46,234 nt of DNA from Halobacteriovoraceae bacterium (GTDB lineage Bacteria > Bdellovibrionota > Bacteriovoracia > Bacteriovoracales > Bacteriovoracaceae). The notes below the pieces were generated by a model, which made no database searches, had not been told where the DNA came from, and was given only the letters and a program-made list of their open reading frames with translations. Where the stretch lies: contig PBFR01000032.1 of NCBI GenBank assembly GCA_002718735.1, positions 1-46,234 on the forward strand. The letters run 5' to 3'. This document shows, one piece after another, positions 35,944 through 44,723 of the stretch. The position numbers and the translations under genes were made by a program. Within the stretch, counting starts at the first letter, position 1. Each line of letters begins with the position of its first letter.

Positions 35944-36825
35944 ATGAAAATTACAAAAGCTATAATTCCAGTCGCTGGAAAGGGTACAAGATTTTTACCG
36001 GCAACAAAGCAATTACCTAAAGAAATGCTCCCTATACTCAATGTTCCTATGATCCACCACGTTGTTAAAGAAGCTGTAGATAGCGGTATAGAAGAGATTA
36101 TCTTCGTAACCTCAAGTGGAAAAGAGTCGATAGAAAACTATTTTGATAGAAATTTTGAATTAGAAATGTTTCTGGAAAAGGCTGGAAAGCATGATTATTT
36201 GGATTTGATAAAAAATATCGGTCAAATGGTTAACATTAGGACTGTGCGACAAAAAGAGCAATTAGGACTTGGACATGCGGTGTTGATGGGTAAGTCTGGA
36301 ATTTCTGAAGGAGAAAGTTTTGCAGTGCTTCTTGGTGATGATCTAATCGTTTCAGAAAAGCCAGCAACAAAGCAGCTAATGGAAGTTTCTGCGGAAAGGG
36401 ACAACTCCTCTGTAATCGCTGTGATGGAGGTTCCTAATGAAGAAACCTCGAAGTATGGAATAGTCGCTGGTGACAAAATAGATGAGAGAACCCTAAAGAT
36501 GACTAAAATGGTTGAGAAGCCGGAGCCTAAAGATGCTCCAACCAATTTGGCGACTCCAGGACGATATATACTTAATAAAGAGATTTTTGATATTCTGGAA
36601 GAAATCCCAAGAGGAGCTGGTGGAGAATACCAATTAACTGATGCAATAAATGTTCTGGCAACCAGGAAGAGTGTTTTCTCATACACATTTGAAGGTGAGC
36701 GCTTTGATACTGGTAGTGTTAAGGGATACTTAAATGCTACAATGGAGTTCGCTTTGAGAGACCCAGAATTAAGCTCATACGCTATCGAGATAATGAAGGA
36801 AAAGTTAAACAGATATAAAGGTTAA
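35944..36825 (+). CDS. galU: UTP-glucose-1-phosphate uridylyltransferase
   Basis: 293-residue enzyme making UDP-glucose from UTP and glucose 1-phosphate for surface polysaccharide and lipopolysaccharide. The nucleotide-binding signature is IPVAGKGTRFLPATKQLPKEM (beginning at residue 7), followed by VKEAVDSGIEEIIFVTSSGKE and the sugar-binding region with ERFDTGSVKGYL. Length is typical. The ATG at 35944 has an AAGGAA ribosome-binding site; upstream in-frame TTG is less likely. Two unrecognised secreted proteins follow, the first three bases downstream. Confidence 0.96.
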   Translation: MKITKAIIPVAGKGTRFLPATKQLPKEMLPILNVPMIHHVVKEAVDSGIEEIIFVTSSGKESIENYFDRNFELEMFLEKAGKHDYLDLIKNIGQMVNIRTVRQKEQLGLGHAVLMGKSGISEGESFAVLLGDDLIVSEKPATKQLMEVSAERDNSSVIAVMEVPNEETSKYGIVAGDKIDERTLKMTKMVEKPEPKDAPTNLATPGRYILNKEIFDILEEIPRGAGGEYQLTDAINVLATRKSVFSYTFEGERFDTGSVKGYLNATMEFALRDPELSSYAIEIMKEKLNRYKG

Positions 36826-36828
36826 AAA

Positions 36829-37803
36829 ATGAAAATTTCACTTCTTGCCACAATCATTTTTTCTATGCAGGTTTTGGCATACCGGCCAACAGTTGAATCG
36901 CTTTTTAGAAATGGTAGCAATGGTGATATTGGACAAAACTCAGTTGTTGCAAACTTTGTACTGAAGAAAAAAGAAGTCCAAGCACAAGACTCCAGCGAGA
37001 TGTTCAAGGCACAACCAAGTGAATTTAGTTTTAAACTAATCTTTGGTAACGAGAAAAAGGCTCCAAAGCTTGTACAGGCAAGCTATTTGGGGATGACAAT
37101 CACACCTAAAAAAATGTTTGAAGTTAATTATTACCCGGTAGTGAGCGAGTCAGGTCTAAGACTGGGCGATGAAGATCTAGAAAAAAGCTTTTTCTATTCT
37201 TTGATGTTGAGCTTAATTAACAATCAAGGTCAGATGATGGTGAAGTTTCTGAAAAAAATAGGGGTTGAAATTCAATCAAACACTGAGAGAGTTGATAAAG
37301 AGCAATTGTATTACCTTGGCCAGTATATGAAGTTTCTAAAGGAAGCAACAGAAGAGGAGCCAGGTAAAAATCCTCTTGAACCAGAATCGTCTGATGCCAG
37401 AGAAAAGATAAAAGAAGTTATGAAAAGACCTTTCTTAACACCATCACCAATGGTTAAAAGAGTTAAAGAAGGACAAGAATTCTATTGGGAGATAAAGACA
37501 GATAAGGTTTTTGCCAGATTTTCACACGACGACCATAAGTTGTTGGAATTAGAAGTTAAAACAGAACAAGGCATTCTTAGTGCTAAATGCTTCAATTACA
37601 TATTATATGGTAAAGAGATGCAATTTCCAGAAATGCTACTGCTTAAGGACTTAAAAGGGGATGAGTACATCCTTAATATGAAGAAGATGACTAATTTTCA
37701 AGATACTCCAGAAAATTACATAAAAAGAATTACTACATATAAAGATCATATCTCTGAAAATGAGCTTCAAAGACCTGAGGTCTTACCGAGCTTTACCCTT
37801 TAA
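36829..37803 (+). CDS. Secreted protein of unknown function
   Basis: 324-residue protein I do not recognise. Signal peptide at 1-17 (SLLATIIFSMQVLA, cut before YRP). The mature part starts RPTVESLFRNGSNGDIGQN and is mainly mixed beta/alpha; a glutamate/proline-rich linker (about 176-192, EEEPGKNPLEPESS) splits it in two halves. Only one cysteine (KCFNY). It is three bases downstream of galU and is probably cotranscribed with it; a 75-base gap with a hairpin separates it from the next secreted protein. Probably periplasmic. No motif points to a reaction. Confidence 0.8.
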   Translation: MKISLLATIIFSMQVLAYRPTVESLFRNGSNGDIGQNSVVANFVLKKKEVQAQDSSEMFKAQPSEFSFKLIFGNEKKAPKLVQASYLGMTITPKKMFEVNYYPVVSESGLRLGDEDLEKSFFYSLMLSLINNQGQMMVKFLKKIGVEIQSNTERVDKEQLYYLGQYMKFLKEATEEEPGKNPLEPESSDAREKIKEVMKRPFLTPSPMVKRVKEGQEFYWEIKTDKVFARFSHDDHKLLELEVKTEQGILSAKCFNYILYGKEMQFPEMLLLKDLKGDEYILNMKKMTNFQDTPENYIKRITTYKDHISENELQRPEVLPSFTL

Positions 37804-37847
37804 TACTGACCAATAAAATCAATTAAAGTTTTTCTATTCACCCTCCG

Positions 37848-37867
37848 ATGAGAAGTTGAATTCTCAT
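37848..37867 (+). other. Leader hairpin upstream of the 769-residue protein
   Basis: ATGAGAA (37848-37854), loop GTTGAA and TTCTCAT (37861-37867) form a 7-bp stem in the 75-base gap, 11 bases before the ATG at 37879. The Shine-Dalgarno GAGGTG (37870-37875) lies directly after it. No T-run follows, so it is not a terminator; it may affect stability or ribosome access. Confidence 0.4.
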
Positions 37868-37878
37868 TAGAGGTGAAT

Positions 37879-40188
37879 ATGAAAGCATTTATGGCCGTTT
37901 TACTATTATCCAGCTTTGCGATCGCACAAAGTGTTGATGATCTTGTCGAGGTTCTTGATGGTAGTTCATGGGAAAGCGATTATCAAAGAGATGAATCTGG
38001 GCAACAACAAAGCCCGAAAAACAATAAGCCTTTAGAATTAAAAGGTAAAAGAAGCTATCAAAATCTAAATTGTAATAATCCAGATGACCAAACATCAATT
38101 CCGTATAAATTTCTTTTGGGCCTTTTGGCTAATAAATCGCTTGATATCAGGCACAAGGAACATGAGGGAATTTTAGAAATAGACGGAGGTGTGATGATAG
38201 GCAATTGCCAAGACATGCTTGAGCCCTTCGTTTCAAAGCCGGAATCTTCTTCACCATTTTATACATTTCAAATGAGCGTTAGAAAGCCTAGCAGCTGTAA
38301 TGGTGACAAATGCAGTTATGATGTAAAAACAGTTGAGAATGGCCGCAATAAAACCATCACAAAAAACTTTGCCCCCAATTTTTATGGCTTTGTAGAGTGC
38401 CTAAAAGAAACAGGAGTAATGAGTGGAAAAAATATTGATAAATCAAAGGTCACTCCTGTTCAGCTTTTCCACCGAGAGGTGGATGTTACAGAAACTAGCG
38501 AATTAGTATATGCCAATCGTGGATTTAAAGGCACACAATATTCAGGTAAATTTTCAGAAAATAAACTTCCTGAATTTCAAGGTTGCTACTATTTTGAAGA
38601 CATTCAAAGTGGTGGTTTTAAAACCTATTCGGTCGATGATATTGAAAACTTTGATATGGAGAATCTGTATCAGAAAGTTTGTAATTCAGGAAACTACAAG
38701 CTAATTAACTCTCACATTGCTGATTTTGAGGACAATGATGCTTTTCAAACAAGTCTTAGAGAAATAAGAAACGAATTAATTTTAAAAGAAGTTAAAGCCT
38801 TACATGACATTGTAAACGACTCGGAAAGTTTGGAAGAAGTGGACGTTCCAAAATTTAAGGAAGTAACGTCAGACTTTCTTGAATATGTCATAAATCCAAT
38901 TAAAATGGACCTGACTCAAATGCAGAGACTTTATGCCAATCCGGGGCATAGCCAAAAAGAAGATATATTGAAAAGCATTTTTGGACCTAAAAAAGCACAA
39001 GCATTGCTAGGAAAGGATACAAGAGAGCTAAAGAGTATTCTTAAAGATGAGATGGATGAGTTGGCCTCAAAGCTTGTAAGCTATGCAAGAAAGCCATACT
39101 TAACCAAGGATGACTTTAAGAAAATGACGGACTCTGACGCTGGTGCTCCTCTTGATGACAAGACATGGACAGGTGCAGTTTTAGATCTTTATGAGGCACA
39201 GCTTACCGCATTTAATTATGGCAGATACTCAAAGGACTTTTTCGACAGCCACTACAAAGGAAATCCAGAATATAAGAATGCAAAACAATACGCAAAGGCT
39301 GCGGATCTAGATAAAAAAATTAAGGCAAAACTAGACACTACAAGGGAAAAAATTAATAGAGTCTATCACGTAGCAAGTAACCCAGATGTGGATTACAGCA
39401 GAAAATATGAAAAAACCAAGAACATTATTCTCTCAGAGATTGACGAAAAAATCGCAAACCTTGAAAAGAACATGAAAGAGGCTCAATGGAAAGTTCAAAC
39501 AATGTGTGCTGTGGAAAAGCGTCAAAAATATTGGATAAATCAGCAGTCATGTGTCGAGGAAGCGAGAATGAAGCTCATGGCCTGCTCAAGGCAAATTCAG
39601 GCCCTACTAAGAGAAAGAAGTGGAATAGTTGAAAAATACGATGACATGATTGCAGACTGGGACGAAGCTCATGGAAAAGTGGCCAGCAGAAAAAGAAGTT
39701 CTTCATCGGGATCTGGTTCGAACTCATTTACATTCACACCTACAACGCCTATACAAGCTCAATCCCAACAGATGATAAACAATGACTACAGTATGCAACT
39801 TGAGATGATGAGAAATCAGATGTACATGCAACAACTTCAACAGAATAATGGATTCTTCAATGCACAGGCTAGACTTCAGTTTCCATCTATTCAGTTTGGA
39901 TATGGGAATCAGTCAAGTTTATATGGACGCTATCCTAGCTATTACACTAATTACACTAATGCAGGCTACCAAAATACAACGAATCTTTTGCAACCAAATT
40001 ATGTCTATAGTAATGGTGGTGTTGTAAGTAGCCCAATGGATTTCTATACACAGCAACAGACTATGGCCGGCGGACAGTTCTCATTTAATACGAATTTTGG
40101 GGCATCAACAAGTTTTTTAAATGGAAGTTCTAATTTTATTAGCGCCCCAGTGAATGGGGCGCAGTCAGGGGGAGCTTTTAATTTTTAG
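37879..40188 (+). CDS. Large secreted protein with coiled coil and N/Q/Y-rich tail
   Basis: 769-residue protein from the ATG at 37879 (a GTG two codons earlier lies in the ribosome-binding site). Signal peptide at 1-17 (FMAVLLLSSFAIAQ). The N-terminal 300 residues contain about ten cysteines (NCNNPDD, SSCNGDKCSY, EGCYYF-like), suggesting disulfides. Residues about 480-605 are long charged coiled coil. From about 625 to the end the sequence is Ser/Gly, Gln/Met and Asn/Tyr rich (MYMQQLQQNNG, SSLYGRYPSYYTNYTN) and prion-like, ending in NF. It is not recognised. An oligomeric surface structure is possible. Gene follows galU and a secreted protein. Convergent with the porin-like gene with no gap. 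Confidence 0.78.
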   Translation: MKAFMAVLLLSSFAIAQSVDDLVEVLDGSSWESDYQRDESGQQQSPKNNKPLELKGKRSYQNLNCNNPDDQTSIPYKFLLGLLANKSLDIRHKEHEGILEIDGGVMIGNCQDMLEPFVSKPESSSPFYTFQMSVRKPSSCNGDKCSYDVKTVENGRNKTITKNFAPNFYGFVECLKETGVMSGKNIDKSKVTPVQLFHREVDVTETSELVYANRGFKGTQYSGKFSENKLPEFQGCYYFEDIQSGGFKTYSVDDIENFDMENLYQKVCNSGNYKLINSHIADFEDNDAFQTSLREIRNELILKEVKALHDIVNDSESLEEVDVPKFKEVTSDFLEYVINPIKMDLTQMQRLYANPGHSQKEDILKSIFGPKKAQALLGKDTRELKSILKDEMDELASKLVSYARKPYLTKDDFKKMTDSDAGAPLDDKTWTGAVLDLYEAQLTAFNYGRYSKDFFDSHYKGNPEYKNAKQYAKAADLDKKIKAKLDTTREKINRVYHVASNPDVDYSRKYEKTKNIILSEIDEKIANLEKNMKEAQWKVQTMCAVEKRQKYWINQQSCVEEARMKLMACSRQIQALLRERSGIVEKYDDMIADWDEAHGKVASRKRSSSSGSGSNSFTFTPTTPIQAQSQQMINNDYSMQLEMMRNQMYMQQLQQNNGFFNAQARLQFPSIQFGYGNQSSLYGRYPSYYTNYTNAGYQNTTNLLQPNYVYSNGGVVSSPMDFYTQQQTMAGGQFSFNTNFGASTSFLNGSSNFISAPVNGAQSGGAFNF
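40142..40162. other. GC-rich hairpin at the end of the 769-residue gene
   Basis: GCGCCCCA (40142-40149) and TGGGGCGC (40155-40162) form a perfect 8-bp stem with loop GTGAA, 24 bases before the stop. T-rich stretches occur 15-22 bases downstream (CTTTTAATTTTTAG), which is too far for a textbook terminator. As the only strong structure between two convergent genes, it may still help end transcription of either. Confidence 0.45.
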
Positions 40189-41598
40189 TTAAAATTCTAA
40201 TGATAACTTAAGGCCAGTGGCCGTTACGTCGCTGGTCTCAACTCCGTCACCACTGTTTGTGAATCCATAATAGTCTCCAACTTGCCAGTGTGCAAAGTAT
40301 CCAGTAACCAGAATGTTTGGATTCCACTGGTAGTCAAATGCCACATCTACTTCCATTCCAAGATCATCCTTTTGATCAGCGTTTGCAGTTGTAACAGAGT
40401 TTGTTTCATGGTTGTAGAAAGAATCACCATTTGAAGCGGTTTCCGAAGCTGTGGCCATAATCAAGGACATTCTCCAAGTCCATGCGTCGCTAGAGTAATT
40501 TGCAAATAGCTTGGCGTAAGTTGAGTTCGTAACAGAAGAGCTAAAAATATTGCCTTGGTCGTTGGCCTGGAACGCCTGATAGTTGTAAGCGAACATTAAT
40601 TGAGCAATTTTAAAGTTTGGATGTAAGTACATAGCGTTGAATTGATCTTCACCATCTTCGCCTTTTACCATACCAGCATCAAGTCCAAGTTCCCATCTAG
40701 GATTAAGCTTGTAGGCAGCTTGTAGAATATATGCGTTGCTATCAACATCAACTTCGTCAGTCGTGCCAAAGACTGTCCCAGCCTCGCCACTCATCATTGG
40801 AATTTCAAGTCCCAGTGAAAATTTCTCCCAAGACTTTTTAAAGTAAACATCTATAAGAGTTATTTCTGCTGGGCCAGTACCTGTACCATAAAGATCACTG
40901 TTGGTTTCGATATCTCGTACACCATAGTAGACAGAAAATTCAAAGTTTTTATTTTTGTCATCATAATTTGCCACTATACCGGTTTCGGTAGAGTCATACT
41001 TTCCACTCTGTGGTGGATTTGTACTGCCGTTTGCTGGTGAATCTATCTTTGCCCAGAAAGGGGCGATGCTAAATTTGCCAAGCATAAAATTTGCTTCAAT
41101 ACCATTGTAGACAGATAGAAATCTATCCCAAGTGTCGCTTCCATCGTTGATGACTGCACCAAGACCAAAGTTTTTTGCAAATTTACCTACTTTAAAAAGT
41201 GCTGTGTCGGCATATAGCTCAGCGTAGAATTGGTTAACTGCTAATTGTTGACTGCCGTTTGGAGATTGGGAATAAAATGAGGACTGGGACTCAGAGTCAT
41301 CACCCATAAAACCACCTCTAATGGCACCCGTTGAAACTTCACCTTTGATGGTTGCACTGTCATTGACAATTATTGTCGGAGAAAGTCTTAAAACATATGA
41401 TTGATATCTTGCATGATCATTGTCTTCCCCAGCACAATAGCTTTCATCAGCTTGGGAGCAAGAGTCGTCAGTTCTTCTTACATTTTCGATAATATTGGTA
41501 TCAAAGCCAACTGTACCGTTCCAATCAATTGGCAAAGCTTGTGCCGAAGGTGAAAGAGTAAACAAACTTATTGCAACAGGTAATATTTTAGAACGCAC
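40189..41598 (-). CDS. Outer-membrane porin-like beta-barrel protein
   Basis: 469-residue protein with a signal peptide (1-21, SAQA-LP). The mature part has the alternating aromatic/hydrophobic strand pattern of large barrels (SYVLRLSPTIIV, QFYAELYADTALFKVGKF, FEFSVYYGVRD), many Asp/Asn/Gly turns, and terminates LKLSLEF, the C-terminal aromatic signal for barrel insertion. Two cysteines in an acidic loop (CSQADESYC) could be a disulfide. It starts with GTG preceded by AAGGAG eight bases away. Similar to major porin-type proteins in general form; the solute is unknown. Divergent from the penicillin-binding protein gene. Confidence 0.82.
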   Translation of the reverse strand: MRSKILPVAISLFTLSPSAQALPIDWNGTVGFDTNIIENVRRTDDSCSQADESYCAGEDNDHARYQSYVLRLSPTIIVNDSATIKGEVSTGAIRGGFMGDDSESQSSFYSQSPNGSQQLAVNQFYAELYADTALFKVGKFAKNFGLGAVINDGSDTWDRFLSVYNGIEANFMLGKFSIAPFWAKIDSPANGSTNPPQSGKYDSTETGIVANYDDKNKNFEFSVYYGVRDIETNSDLYGTGTGPAEITLIDVYFKKSWEKFSLGLEIPMMSGEAGTVFGTTDEVDVDSNAYILQAAYKLNPRWELGLDAGMVKGEDGEDQFNAMYLHPNFKIAQLMFAYNYQAFQANDQGNIFSSSVTNSTYAKLFANYSSDAWTWRMSLIMATASETASNGDSFYNHETNSVTTANADQKDDLGMEVDVAFDYQWNPNILVTGYFAHWQVGDYYGFTNSGDGVETSDVTATGLKLSLEF

Positions 41599-41676
41599 AA
41601 AATCTCCTTAAAGAATGGACTATAATGTATATTTAATTGTGAAAATAGTAATCATTCTTGAGTAAACTGGCAAACA

Positions 41677-43593
41677 ATGAAACTTAGCTTAAGCTCTCAT
41701 ACATTTAAGAAAACGCTAAAGGCCCTTTGCGGTGTTGGTGTTTTGTTCGCTGCGTTGTCTTTTGTATACATTTTTGGACTCATCTCCGAGCTGAAGGTGA
41801 AGCTTACATCTCTTGAGGTGAGGCCAAAAGGTTCGCAATCCCGAGCTTCCCTACTAGAACAAGGATCTATTACAACACAAAATGACCTCTTATATTTTTC
41901 AAAGTTCTTAGAGAGCCCACTTAACTTAAGTGATGCTAGGGAGGAGGGGATGCTCTCATATAGTGGAAAAAATGTTCTTATTATGGAGGATATTGAACTT
42001 GGGCCCATTAAAGGTAATTCATGCCAACGATATCGCTGCCTACAAGATAGAATTTCCTTTATGGAGTTGCCATCAAAGCTTTGGAAGGGACTTTTAGGCA
42101 TTGAGGATTATAGGTTTCTACAACACAGGGGCGTGGACCCTATATCTATTGTTCGCGCAGTTGTGGCGGATATAAAGGCAATGAGTTTGGTTCAGGGCGG
42201 ATCTACATTAACTCAGCAGCTTGCAAAGAACTTATTTTTAACGAATGAGAAAAAACTTGAAAGAAAGTTTCGAGAAATGATTTATGCTTTGTATTTGGAA
42301 AAAACCTTCAGCAAAGAACAAATAATTACAATGTATTTTAACGAAGTGTTTTGGGGAACCGTGGGGGGGATTTATATCAAGGGAATTGGTATGGCCTCTA
42401 GAATTTATTTTGATAAAAGTCCAGAACAGTTAAGTGATTATGAGTCCTCAATTTTAATTGGAATGCTCAAGGGACCTTATTATTATCACCCCATAAATAA
42501 AACAGAGAGACTTAAAAATAGAACTTCGGTTGTATTTAAAAGGCTTAAGGAGTTAAAGCTTGTATCAAGCTCAGAGCAAACACCCTGGAGTGAGAAAGAC
42601 TGGAGTGCGTGGAAAAAAGCCTTAGAGAAAAAAAACAAATCTTCAGCACTTCTTAGCATTTACTTGGTTGGTAAAAGTGATGGACCAAATTTGGAACCAT
42701 ACGAGAAATTTGTATTCTATCAATCGGTAGAAAAAGTTAGAGAGAAATTAAAGGAGCGAACAAAGGGTGTTGATATTGGTATTAAGTCCCTAGTCATTGA
42801 TGCAAGCTGCAAAGACCTTAACTGCCCTGACAAGTTTCTTTATTATAGCAAGTATGAGCGAGAGCTGGATCGAGCAATCTATGATGAGAGACACCAAGTT
42901 GGAAGCTCCTTAAAGCCAATTATATATCAACAGTTGATAGAAGAGGGCAAAACTTTGGAAGATGAGGTCTCGACAGACCCGATAACTCTTAAACTTATCT
43001 CGGGGGACTGGACACCTCAAGATTCAAGCAAGGAGCTTGGGGAGATGATCTCACTTAAAACGGCCATCCAAAAATCGAGGAACATACCCTTAATAAGGGC
43101 CTCTAAAGAGGTAGGTTTCGAAGTATTGGAAAAGCGTCTTCTTGACTACTTTCCAAACCTACTTGTTCCTCTGAAGGAATACCCTGCACAGCTTTTAGGG
43201 GCAATTGAACTATCTCTCTCTGAACTTGGGGACGCGTATTTGAAATTTTTTCAAAATCAGTGCAAATCATTTAATGAAGGGCGCTCAAGCTATGAGGATA
43301 GCCTTCTATATTATCTAGCTCAGGCAGACAAAACAACAATAAGCCATGCAGCTGGCAGCATCATTAAGCAATCTTTAATTTTTGGAAAGACTGGGACCAC
43401 CAATAATGGTTTGGATAGTTGGTATATTGCTTTTGATGGTCAGAATTTCTTTGCAATATGGTTTGGAGTTGATTCGGAAAGAGCTGGTAAGGAATTAAGG
43501 CTATATGGCTCAAATTCCGCTTTTGCCATATTTCAAAACTTTATCCAGTACAGGGCAAAAAGAATCTCAGAGTTTATCTGCCCAAATATTTAA
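41677..43593 (+). CDS. Class A penicillin-binding protein (bifunctional peptidoglycan synthase)
   Basis: 638-residue inner-membrane enzyme, with a membrane anchor at about 15-36. The GT51 glycosyltransferase domain (about 120-280) has catalytic E143 in GIEDYRFLQHRGVD, then GGSTLTQQLAKNLFL and EKTFSKEQIITMYFNEVFWG. The transpeptidase domain has the three penicillin-fold motifs: SSLK (Ser410-Lys413), SRN (467-469) and KTGTT (from 571). So it can polymerise and cross-link peptidoglycan. At 638 residues it is shorter than most PBP1A/1B and the linker is compact. The gene is followed by tRNA-Gln after 90 bases. Whether it is PBP1A- or 1B-like is not certain. Confidence 0.92.
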   Translation: MKLSLSSHTFKKTLKALCGVGVLFAALSFVYIFGLISELKVKLTSLEVRPKGSQSRASLLEQGSITTQNDLLYFSKFLESPLNLSDAREEGMLSYSGKNVLIMEDIELGPIKGNSCQRYRCLQDRISFMELPSKLWKGLLGIEDYRFLQHRGVDPISIVRAVVADIKAMSLVQGGSTLTQQLAKNLFLTNEKKLERKFREMIYALYLEKTFSKEQIITMYFNEVFWGTVGGIYIKGIGMASRIYFDKSPEQLSDYESSILIGMLKGPYYYHPINKTERLKNRTSVVFKRLKELKLVSSSEQTPWSEKDWSAWKKALEKKNKSSALLSIYLVGKSDGPNLEPYEKFVFYQSVEKVREKLKERTKGVDIGIKSLVIDASCKDLNCPDKFLYYSKYERELDRAIYDERHQVGSSLKPIIYQQLIEEGKTLEDEVSTDPITLKLISGDWTPQDSSKELGEMISLKTAIQKSRNIPLIRASKEVGFEVLEKRLLDYFPNLLVPLKEYPAQLLGAIELSLSELGDAYLKFFQNQCKSFNEGRSSYEDSLLYYLAQADKTTISHAAGSIIKQSLIFGKTGTTNNGLDSWYIAFDGQNFFAIWFGVDSERAGKELRLYGSNSAFAIFQNFIQYRAKRISEFICPNI

Positions 43594-43634
43594 TAAGTTT
43601 TATGTCTTTGTTTAATAAAAGTTAAGCTAAATGC

Positions 43635-43664
43635 TTGCCAAAACTCAGAATCATCTTGTATAGT
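43635..43664 (+). promoter_or_regulatory. Promoter for tRNA-Gln (and probably prs)
   Basis: TTGCCA (43635-43640) and TATAGT (43659-43664) are separated by 18 bases, four and five of six matches to consensus. A start near base 43671 would be about 12 bases before the tRNA. Confidence 0.6.
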
Positions 43665-43682
43665 TTTTAGCATTAACTCTGT

Positions 43683-43757
43683 AGGGGTGTCGTCAAGTGG
43701 TAAGACATCAGATTTTGATTCTGACATGCGCAGGTTCGATCCCTGCCACCCCTGCCA
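43683..43757 (+). tRNA. tRNA-Gln (anticodon TTG)
   Basis: The acceptor arm AGGGGTG (43683-43689) pairs with CACCCCT (43747-43753), followed by the discriminator G and encoded CCA (43755-43757). The anticodon stem is ATCAGA/TCTGAC-like around loop TTTTGAT, so the anticodon is TTG and reads CAA (Gln). The T arm contains GGTTCGATCC. prs begins only 19 bases downstream, so the tRNA is likely released by processing of a common transcript. Confidence 0.95.
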
Positions 43758-43776
43758 TCTTTTTCAGGAGAAGCGT

Positions 43777-44721
43777 GTGAGACGCATCGTTTTAGTCTCA
43801 GGTTCATCCAACCAAACTCTCTCCAACAAAATCAGTGAATTTTTAGATGTAGCTTTGGTTGACCCTCAATTGAGAAGGTTTGCTAATGGCGAAATCTTTT
43901 GCGAGATAGAAAAGAACGTTCGTGGTGCAGATGTATATCTGATTCAGACCCTAACGGCTCCTGTGAATGACAATCTTATGGAGCTCCTGGTGATGATGGA
44001 TGCGCTAAAAAGAGCCTCTGCTGCATCAATTACCGCGGTAATTCCTCATTATGGCTACTCAAGGCAAGATCGAAAAGCTAGTCCTAGAACTCCGATTAGT
44101 GCTAAGCTTGTAGCTGATTTAATTACTGTTGCTGGAGCTTCAAGGGTAATCACAATGGACTTGCATGCAGGTCAAATTCAAGGCTTTTTCAATATTCCAT
44201 TTGATAATATATTCGCTTCACCTGTGATCCTTGATTACATTAAAAAAAATATCGACTTAACAAACCTTACTCTTGTCTCTCCAGATGCTGGTGGGGTGGA
44301 AAGGTGTAGGTGGTACGGTAAAAGACTATCTACCGACATTGCAATGATTGATAAGAGAAGAACTGGCCCAAATGTAGCTAAGGCGATGAATATTGTTGGT
44401 GACGTGGACGGCAGGGACGTAATAATAGTAGACGATATGATAGACACTGCTGGCACTTTGGTGGAAGCGGCCAAAACTCTTAAGGCCAAAGGTGCCAATA
44501 AGATTTATTCATTTGCTACGCATGGCGTTTTTTCACCACCTGCGGCCCAAAGAATTAAAGATACTGTAGAATTAGAAAAAGTCATTGTTACAGATACTGT
44601 TCCTCTTCCAGAGGAATGCAAAAATATTGATAAAATAGAAGTGCTATCGACTGCTGACATTCTGTCTAAAGCGATACACAGAACCTTTAATCACGATTCA
44701 GTTAGTTCGTTGTTTATTTAG
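43777..44721 (+). CDS. prs: Ribose-phosphate pyrophosphokinase
   Basis: 314-residue enzyme making PRPP from ribose 5-phosphate and ATP, the precursor for purines, pyrimidines, histidine and NAD. Motifs: HYGYSRQDRK, DLHAGQIQGFF, VSPDAGGVERCR, and the PRPP loop VIIVDDMIDTAGTL. The start is the GTG at 43777, supported by AGGAG (43766-43770) six bases upstream and by the family N-terminus (RRIVLVSGSSN). The reading frame is open further upstream, but that would run through the tRNA and is not coding. Length is standard. Confidence 0.96.
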   Translation: MRRIVLVSGSSNQTLSNKISEFLDVALVDPQLRRFANGEIFCEIEKNVRGADVYLIQTLTAPVNDNLMELLVMMDALKRASAASITAVIPHYGYSRQDRKASPRTPISAKLVADLITVAGASRVITMDLHAGQIQGFFNIPFDNIFASPVILDYIKKNIDLTNLTLVSPDAGGVERCRWYGKRLSTDIAMIDKRRTGPNVAKAMNIVGDVDGRDVIIVDDMIDTAGTLVEAAKTLKAKGANKIYSFATHGVFSPPAAQRIKDTVELEKVIVTDTVPLPEECKNIDKIEVLSTADILSKAIHRTFNHDSVSSLFI

Positions 44722-44723
44722 TT

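Noticed and set aside
36222..36686. 154-codon reverse-strand frame inside galU
   Set aside because: Antisense shadow of the strongly conserved galU coding sequence.
40142..40188. Canonical terminator between the two convergent genes at 40188
   Set aside because: The stem is strong but its T-rich stretch is about 15-22 bases away and inside the coding region; recorded as a hairpin only.
43687..43776. N-terminal extension of prs to 43687
   Set aside because: It reads through the tRNA-Gln gene; the GTG at 43777 has a good ribosome-binding site and matches the family N-terminus.
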